NCBI GenBank assembly: GCA_900753135.1
Contig: CAADXZ010000123.1
Coordinates: 1-17,573 of the forward strand
Origin: Clostridia bacterium
Lineage (GTDB): Bacteria; Bacillota; Clostridia; TANB77; UBA1234
Reading direction: 5' to 3'
Length of the DNA stretch: 17,573 nt
Positions 13,642 through 17,573 of this stretch are shown piece after piece. Position 1 is the first letter of the stretch. Every line of letters begins with the position of its first letter. The translations under genes and the position numbers were made by a program. The notes under the pieces are model-generated. The model had not been told where the DNA came from. It worked only from the letters and a program-made list of their open reading frames with translations, and made no database searches.

Positions 13642-15055
13642 ATCCTCCAGTCAATGCCCTTATTGCTTTATTAATATATTCTATAACAGGTGAGTTTCCA
13701 TCAAAAACAACATATTTTCCATCTGTAGTAGTAGTCTGTGCTTTTTGCATTGCTATACCAGAACTTGATTCACACATTATAGAAAACTTTATATTTCCAT
13801 TTGTTATTCCTATTCCATTAGCTATTTTATACTCTATAGTCCATTTCTTATTTTCAGCAGAAGAAGAAATTTTAGTTGGTTCTTGACCAGCAATTGTAAC
13901 TTGTACATTTTTAACAGGTCTTACTGTTTCAAATGTAATTTCCACGATGTCATCATACTTTGCATAATATTTTCCTTCCTCCGTTGTTGCATCTTTATTT
14001 ATCATTACACAAGATTTAATAACAGGATATAAGTAATCTCCCATTTCATAATCACACAAATCACAGATATTATCTTTATTATTATCAATATGATCTTCAT
14101 TACGAATTGAATAATTACATTTTGAACAATATACTTCGTGTTTTGTTTGCGATATTTCTCTATATGCCAACATATGTGCCTCTGACTCTGAATGCTCACA
14201 TTCTTTGCATGTTGCAATATGGTTTGATGCAGCTTCATCAGCATTTGTCGAAATCTTATATATTATTGTACAAGGTATTATATTAGCAGATTCCCAACCA
14301 CATAAAGGACACTTTTTCTTATGATACCATGCACCGTCCACCTTTAAATGTTCATAAACAAATGTATGCGGTTCATAATCACCTTGCATATGGCATCTTA
14401 AACATGCTTTTCTATAGTGTGTATTATCATCCACAGGTTCAGCAGATATTAGTGAATCACCATAGGTATGACCTAATGGTTCTTTCAATATAAACCCACA
14501 CTTCGTACATACAACGCCCTCAGTACAAGTAGGCTCTCTAATAGTATATGTGTGCATATGTCCATCTACTTGGTTATTATCAGAAAAATCTAAATCTTTC
14601 ATTTCATTTGCATTAACATTAATTATATATGTTTCACCATTGGCATAGTTAACCAAGGCTACTTTTGCATCTTCAGTATTTATTTCATCAACTTTTTCTA
14701 TGTAATTTTCAGCCTTCTTCACACCTAACTTATCTGCTGAAACATTATCCACAACGTACCAAATTCCATTTTCAAACTTAGAATTCGTCTTTATTTTTGG
14801 TAGAAATATTGAATTAAACTTTTCCTCATCTTTAATGTAATAACCAACGTATGGATAATTAACCGAGTCTAGGTTTGTTTCTTCATGTCTTGTCGATACG
14901 GCTGATGAAAGAACATCTACAAAGGCTTTTTCATCTCTATTTTTAGTTTCTTTGTTATATCTTAATCCAACTTCAATAGCCATAGAAGAAAGCAAAATCA
15001 TACAAACAATTGTAACTACAAGGGAAATCATTGATATACCTCTTGATTTTTGCAT
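13640..15055 (-). CDS. Prepilin-like surface protein with six CxxC motifs
   Basis: 471 residues from ATG 15055, with AAGGAGGAGA just upstream. The N-terminus MQKSRG|ISMISLVVTIV has the basic leader, the Gly cleavage site and the hydrophobic helix (7-27) of type IV prepilins processed by prepilin peptidase; the usual Glu at +5 is Ser here. Residues 28-160 form a pseudopilin-like globular region. Residues 163-340 carry CxxC at 183, 218, 249, 283, 310 and 331, interleaved with many His. This is a zinc-ribbon-like repeat array of the 'EPTCTE...C..CG....GH' type seen in gut-bacterial surface proteins. A Ca-binding-like DHIDNNKDNICD lies at 321-332. Residues 345-471 resemble an Ig-like beta domain. 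It is convergent with the helicase loader; no other pilus genes are in the window. Role probably surface adhesion or metal binding, inferred. Confidence 0.75.
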   Translation of the reverse strand: MQKSRGISMISLVVTIVCMILLSSMAIEVGLRYNKETKNRDEKAFVDVLSSAVSTRHEETNLDSVNYPYVGYYIKDEEKFNSIFLPKIKTNSKFENGIWYVVDNVSADKLGVKKAENYIEKVDEINTEDAKVALVNYANGETYIINVNANEMKDLDFSDNNQVDGHMHTYTIREPTCTEGVVCTKCGFILKEPLGHTYGDSLISAEPVDDNTHYRKACLRCHMQGDYEPHTFVYEHLKVDGAWYHKKKCPLCGWESANIIPCTIIYKISTNADEAASNHIATCKECEHSESEAHMLAYREISQTKHEVYCSKCNYSIRNEDHIDNNKDNICDLCDYEMGDYLYPVIKSCVMINKDATTEEGKYYAKYDDIVEITFETVRPVKNVQVTIAGQEPTKISSSAENKKWTIEYKIANGIGITNGNIKFSIMCESSSGIAMQKAQTTTTDGKYVVFDGNSPVIEYINKAIRALTGG

Positions 15056-15097
15056 ATTCTTCTCCTCCTTCTTTTGTTTATTAATACACTCATTAAT

Positions 15098-15126
15098 ATT
15101 GTACTATAACTAAAATGACATTTCAA
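15098..15126 (-). promoter_or_regulatory. Promoter of the prepilin-like gene
   Basis: On the minus strand TTGAAA (15121-15126), a 17-bp spacer and TACAAT (15098-15103), 42 bp upstream of the start codon. The region 15127-15234 separates it from the divergent helicase promoter and shows no gene. Confidence 0.65.
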
Positions 15127-15234
15127 TTAGAAAGTTTTGTAATTATTGCATCGAGTTTGATTAATTACAACCATTTAGTTATTAAATCTTAAGATAATAT
15201 TCTTAATTATTCGCAATAATACGGTTTTCTCAAC

Positions 15235-15263
15235 TTGACATAATGTAGATGATGCTGTATAAT
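15235..15263 (+). promoter_or_regulatory. Perfect consensus promoter of the helicase gene
   Basis: TTGACA (15235-15240), a 17-bp spacer and TATAAT (15258-15263). All 12 hexamer bases match the sigma-A consensus at optimal spacing, unusually strong for a helicase gene. Confidence 0.88.
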
Positions 15264-15287
15264 ATCATTGGTTTATCGTTAAAAAAA

Positions 15288-15307
15288 TTATCTCTAAATA
15301 GAGATAA
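15288..15307 (+). promoter_or_regulatory. Hairpin abutting the helicase ribosome binding site
   Basis: TTATCTCTA (15288-15296) and TAGAGATAA (15299-15307) are perfect complements with only AA between. The repeat ends 1 nt before AGGAGGG (15309-15315). As RNA it would fold immediately 5' of the ribosome site; as DNA it is a 20-bp palindromic operator about 25 bp downstream of the -10. Either could restrain the strong promoter. Confidence 0.6.
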
Positions 15308-15324
15308 GAGGAGGGATTGATTTC

Positions 15325-17487
15325 ATGTACTATCCAGTTGAAGCTAGAAAGGACGACATCATTCGATCTGTTAATCAGAACCCTGTTACAATCATTTCTG
15401 CAGAAACTGGTGCAGGAAAAAGTACTCAGATTCCACAATATTTATGCAATGCTGGTTACAAAGTATCAGTTACGGTACCATCCAGAACTGCTGCGACTTC
15501 TCTTGCCAAAAGGGTTTCTGAGGAACTGAATTCTGAAATTGGTAACATTGTCGGATATCAAACAGCTTATGAACATTCTTATTCTAACAATACTCGCATT
15601 TTGTACACAACGGAAGGTCTTCAACTAATCAAGGAACTCTATAATACTTCGGATTCTGAAGGCAGAGTTCTTATTATTGACGAAGCACAAAAGTATGGTA
15701 TAAATATTGAAACTTTGCTTGCATGGGTTCATAAAGTACTCTTAGAGGGTTCAAATTTGAAAATTGTAGTAATGTCAGCACAAGCATCACTTGATTCTCT
15801 TTCAAAATATTTATTTAATGCTCCGATTATTAGAGTAGATGGAAAAATGTATGATATAGAGATAAAGGAAAGAACAAGTTCTTCTTTTGTCTCTAGTATT
15901 ATTGAATTGGCAACAGAAGGTAGGAATGTACTTGCCTTCGTGCCCGGAAAAAGAGAAATTGAAAAAACTATTGCAGAATTGAATAGCAAAAATGTAAATG
16001 CTTCTATTTTTCCTCTTCACGCTGATCTTACAATTACTGAACAACAATTAGTCTTTAATGCTTCTTTCAACACAAAAATTGTAGTAGCTACCAATGTTGC
16101 TCAATCTTCTATCACTATCCCAGATATTGATGCTGTTGTTGATACTGGACTTGAACGGAGTATAAATCTGGTCGGTGGTATTGAAACGCTCACAGTAGGG
16201 AATATTTCTTATTCTGACTACATTCAAAGGAAAGGAAGAGCTGGTAGAACAAAACCCGGAGTCTACATCTGGTGTAATGACATGCGTTTGAGAGAATTAA
16301 AACCTGAATCCACTCCTGACATTTATTCAAATCGCATTGATCAAATTCTTTTAAGACTTGCTGCTATTGGTATTGATATCAGAGACATTGATTTTTTCCA
16401 TAATCCACCCATCCAAAGAATTGAGACTTCCATTAACACACTAAAGCTATTAGGAGCTTTGGATCAGGATAGTAAAATTACTGAAATTGGGAAAATCATG
16501 GTTCTCCTTCCTGTTTCTGTACAATATTCTCGAATGATTGTAGAAGCTGAAAAAAGAGGCGTTTTGGCCGATGTGGCAACAATAGCTGCAATCCAAGAAT
16601 GTGGTGGTATCAAAAGCTACAAAGCACGATATAATGCATTCCTCTCAAAATACAATTGCGACCTTATTGCTGATCTTGAGTGTTTTACACAAGTAAAAGA
16701 TAGAAACGCTCATAATCAGAGTGATGCTTTTGTAGGTGTATCAGAACGAAATTACTATCGTATTTTGGAATTGCGTTCCAGACTATTTGATATTCTAATC
16801 AAAATTTATGGAGATGTTTCATCAACCGGAAACCCCAATGAGATTTTGAAATCATGTGTTAGTGGTTTTGTTGAACACTTGTATGTTAAATCCGAAAATC
16901 ATTGGTATAGAAGTTGCCATGACCAACAAAGACGTAAATTAAACCTTTACTCTGCTGCACTTCAATCTAACTTGATTATGGGACTTCCCAAAAATTTGGA
17001 CTCTATCTTACCTGATGGCTCCACTCAGACAATATACATTATCTCTTCTGCTATCATGGTAACAGAACAAATTCTGAAAGAAGTTGCACCACACCTATTC
17101 AGAGAAGTTTCTCAGTCTAAATTCAATTACATTAGCAACTCCTATATCAAGCATATTTCCACATATTTCAATGATGAATTACTGTCTTCTAAAGTTGAAA
17201 AAGTTGAAAAAAGTAAAGAATGTCGTGAATTATTAATTAACTCCTTAACTTCTGATACTATTGATGCATATGAACTTAATCCTAATTACTATAGTAGTGA
17301 ATTGTTAAAACTTTTTAAACATAATAATAATATTCTTGGTTCCTCAGATGAAGATATCCGTGAATGGTATTCTAGTGTTCTAGATACGTATTATGGCAAT
17401 ACGCTTCCGAATTTGACCAAATCCAAGTCTTTAAAACGTTTCTATGCAAAACTACAACCAACTAGTTACTCTGTATTCAAAGTATAA
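15325..17487 (+). CDS. DEAH-family (HrpA/HrpB-like) RNA helicase with DEAQ and SAQ motifs
   Basis: 720 residues from ATG 15325, 9 nt after AGGAGGG. DEAH helicases unwind RNA using any NTP. Motif I is SAETGAGKST (25-34), motif Ia VPSRTAATSLAKRVSEE (51-67), motif II DEAQ (119-122) instead of DEAH, motif III SAQ (151-153) instead of SAT, motif IV region FVPGKREI (205-212), motif V ATNVAQSSITIPDID (255-269) and motif VI QRKGRAGR (301-308). Residues 330-450 look like the winged-helix and ratchet (HA2) domains. The C-terminal 250 residues include an OB-fold-like part and a family-unlike tail. It is much shorter than E. coli HrpA (about 1300 residues), closer to HrpB (about 800). C-containing codons appear commoner than in its neighbours, hinting at transfer. 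No partner gene is in the window. Confidence 0.85.
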   Translation: MYYPVEARKDDIIRSVNQNPVTIISAETGAGKSTQIPQYLCNAGYKVSVTVPSRTAATSLAKRVSEELNSEIGNIVGYQTAYEHSYSNNTRILYTTEGLQLIKELYNTSDSEGRVLIIDEAQKYGINIETLLAWVHKVLLEGSNLKIVVMSAQASLDSLSKYLFNAPIIRVDGKMYDIEIKERTSSSFVSSIIELATEGRNVLAFVPGKREIEKTIAELNSKNVNASIFPLHADLTITEQQLVFNASFNTKIVVATNVAQSSITIPDIDAVVDTGLERSINLVGGIETLTVGNISYSDYIQRKGRAGRTKPGVYIWCNDMRLRELKPESTPDIYSNRIDQILLRLAAIGIDIRDIDFFHNPPIQRIETSINTLKLLGALDQDSKITEIGKIMVLLPVSVQYSRMIVEAEKRGVLADVATIAAIQECGGIKSYKARYNAFLSKYNCDLIADLECFTQVKDRNAHNQSDAFVGVSERNYYRILELRSRLFDILIKIYGDVSSTGNPNEILKSCVSGFVEHLYVKSENHWYRSCHDQQRRKLNLYSAALQSNLIMGLPKNLDSILPDGSTQTIYIISSAIMVTEQILKEVAPHLFREVSQSKFNYISNSYIKHISTYFNDELLSSKVEKVEKSKECRELLINSLTSDTIDAYELNPNYYSSELLKLFKHNNNILGSSDEDIREWYSSVLDTYYGNTLPNLTKSKSLKRFYAKLQPTSYSVFKV

Positions 17488-17490
17488 CAA

Positions 17491-17521
17491 GAAAGATGAA
17501 AATCTTCGATTTTCATTCTTT
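17491..17521 (+). terminator. Hairpin after the helicase gene
   Basis: GAAAGATGAAAATC pairs with GATTTTCATTCTTTC with one bulged base and a TTC loop, 4 nt past the stop codon. The 3' T-run is only the stem's TTCTTTC, so termination is likely but not textbook. Confidence 0.6.
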
Positions 17522-17528
17522 CGACCCT

Positions 17529-17563
17529 CGAGAGTTTTCGACTGAAAGGAAGAAAATCTCTCG
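17529..17563. repeat. Second inverted repeat near the right edge
   Basis: CGAGAG (17529-17534) and CTCTCG (17558-17563), with TTTTC/GAAAA extending the pairing past a bulge, enclose about 12 nt. It may be a second terminator arm or belong to whatever lies beyond the window. Confidence 0.4.
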
Positions 17564-17573
17564 CATAAATTAA

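Noticed and set aside
14005..14244. 79-codon minus-strand ORF inside the prepilin-like gene
   Set aside because: It is an out-of-frame shadow of the His/Cys-rich region without a ribosome site.

Overview
The window reads as chromosomal DNA of a low-G+C Bacillota, most likely a gut-type Clostridia. The evidence is the strongly AT-rich sequence, purine-rich Shine-Dalgarno sites, sigma-A-type promoters, a DUF1858 CxxC protein, an adjacent DnaD-like/DnaC(DnaI)-like primosome pair, and a prepilin-like leader of the Clostridia type. I cannot name a species.

Layout. Positions 1-321 (minus) hold the N-terminal part of a small helical protein running off the left edge. A consensus promoter at 555-583 drives a tRNA-Lys(UUU), tRNA-Glu(UUC), tRNA-Thr(UGU) cluster closed by a terminator at 860-892. 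Next comes an accessory stretch of about 4.5 kb (roughly 900-5480). It holds an 'HGS' protein that may be frameshifted into the next reading frame, a truncated hydrolase-like protein, a full alpha/beta-hydrolase-like protein with a GQSASG nucleophile elbow, a coiled-coil protein overlapping it by 4 bp, a two-TM membrane protein, and a decayed IS256-type transposase. A strong hairpin at 5483-5526 separates this from the minus-strand acyl-CoA synthetase (5565-7304) and DUF1858 gene (7438-7626).

From 7690 a divergent promoter reads right into a small type IV secretion-like operon: a two-TM peptide, a VirD4/TraG-type coupling ATPase (probably started at a non-canonical ATT), a VirB2-like pilin, a VirB6/TrbL-like polytopic protein and a VirB3/PrgI-like protein. 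No VirB4 ATPase, cell-wall hydrolase or relaxase is visible. The operon ends inside a 156-bp element bounded by 24-bp near-perfect inverted repeats, whose left arm supplies the last gene's stop codon. On the other strand this element contains a possible 17-residue cationic peptide gene.

Beyond it lie the DnaD-like (11604-12581) and DnaC/DnaI-like (12608-13594) primosomal genes, a convergent minus-strand pseudopilin-like surface protein with six CxxC motifs (13640-15055), and a DEAH-family HrpA/HrpB-like RNA helicase with altered motifs DEAQ and SAQ (15325-17487) under a perfect consensus promoter with a hairpin abutting its ribosome binding site.

The items most worth attention are the reduced secretion operon embedded between housekeeping genes, the 156-bp inverted-repeat element at its end, the DEAQ/SAQ helicase, and the possible frameshift in the HGS-hydrolase accessory module. 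Family assignments come from motif recognition only; no database search was possible.
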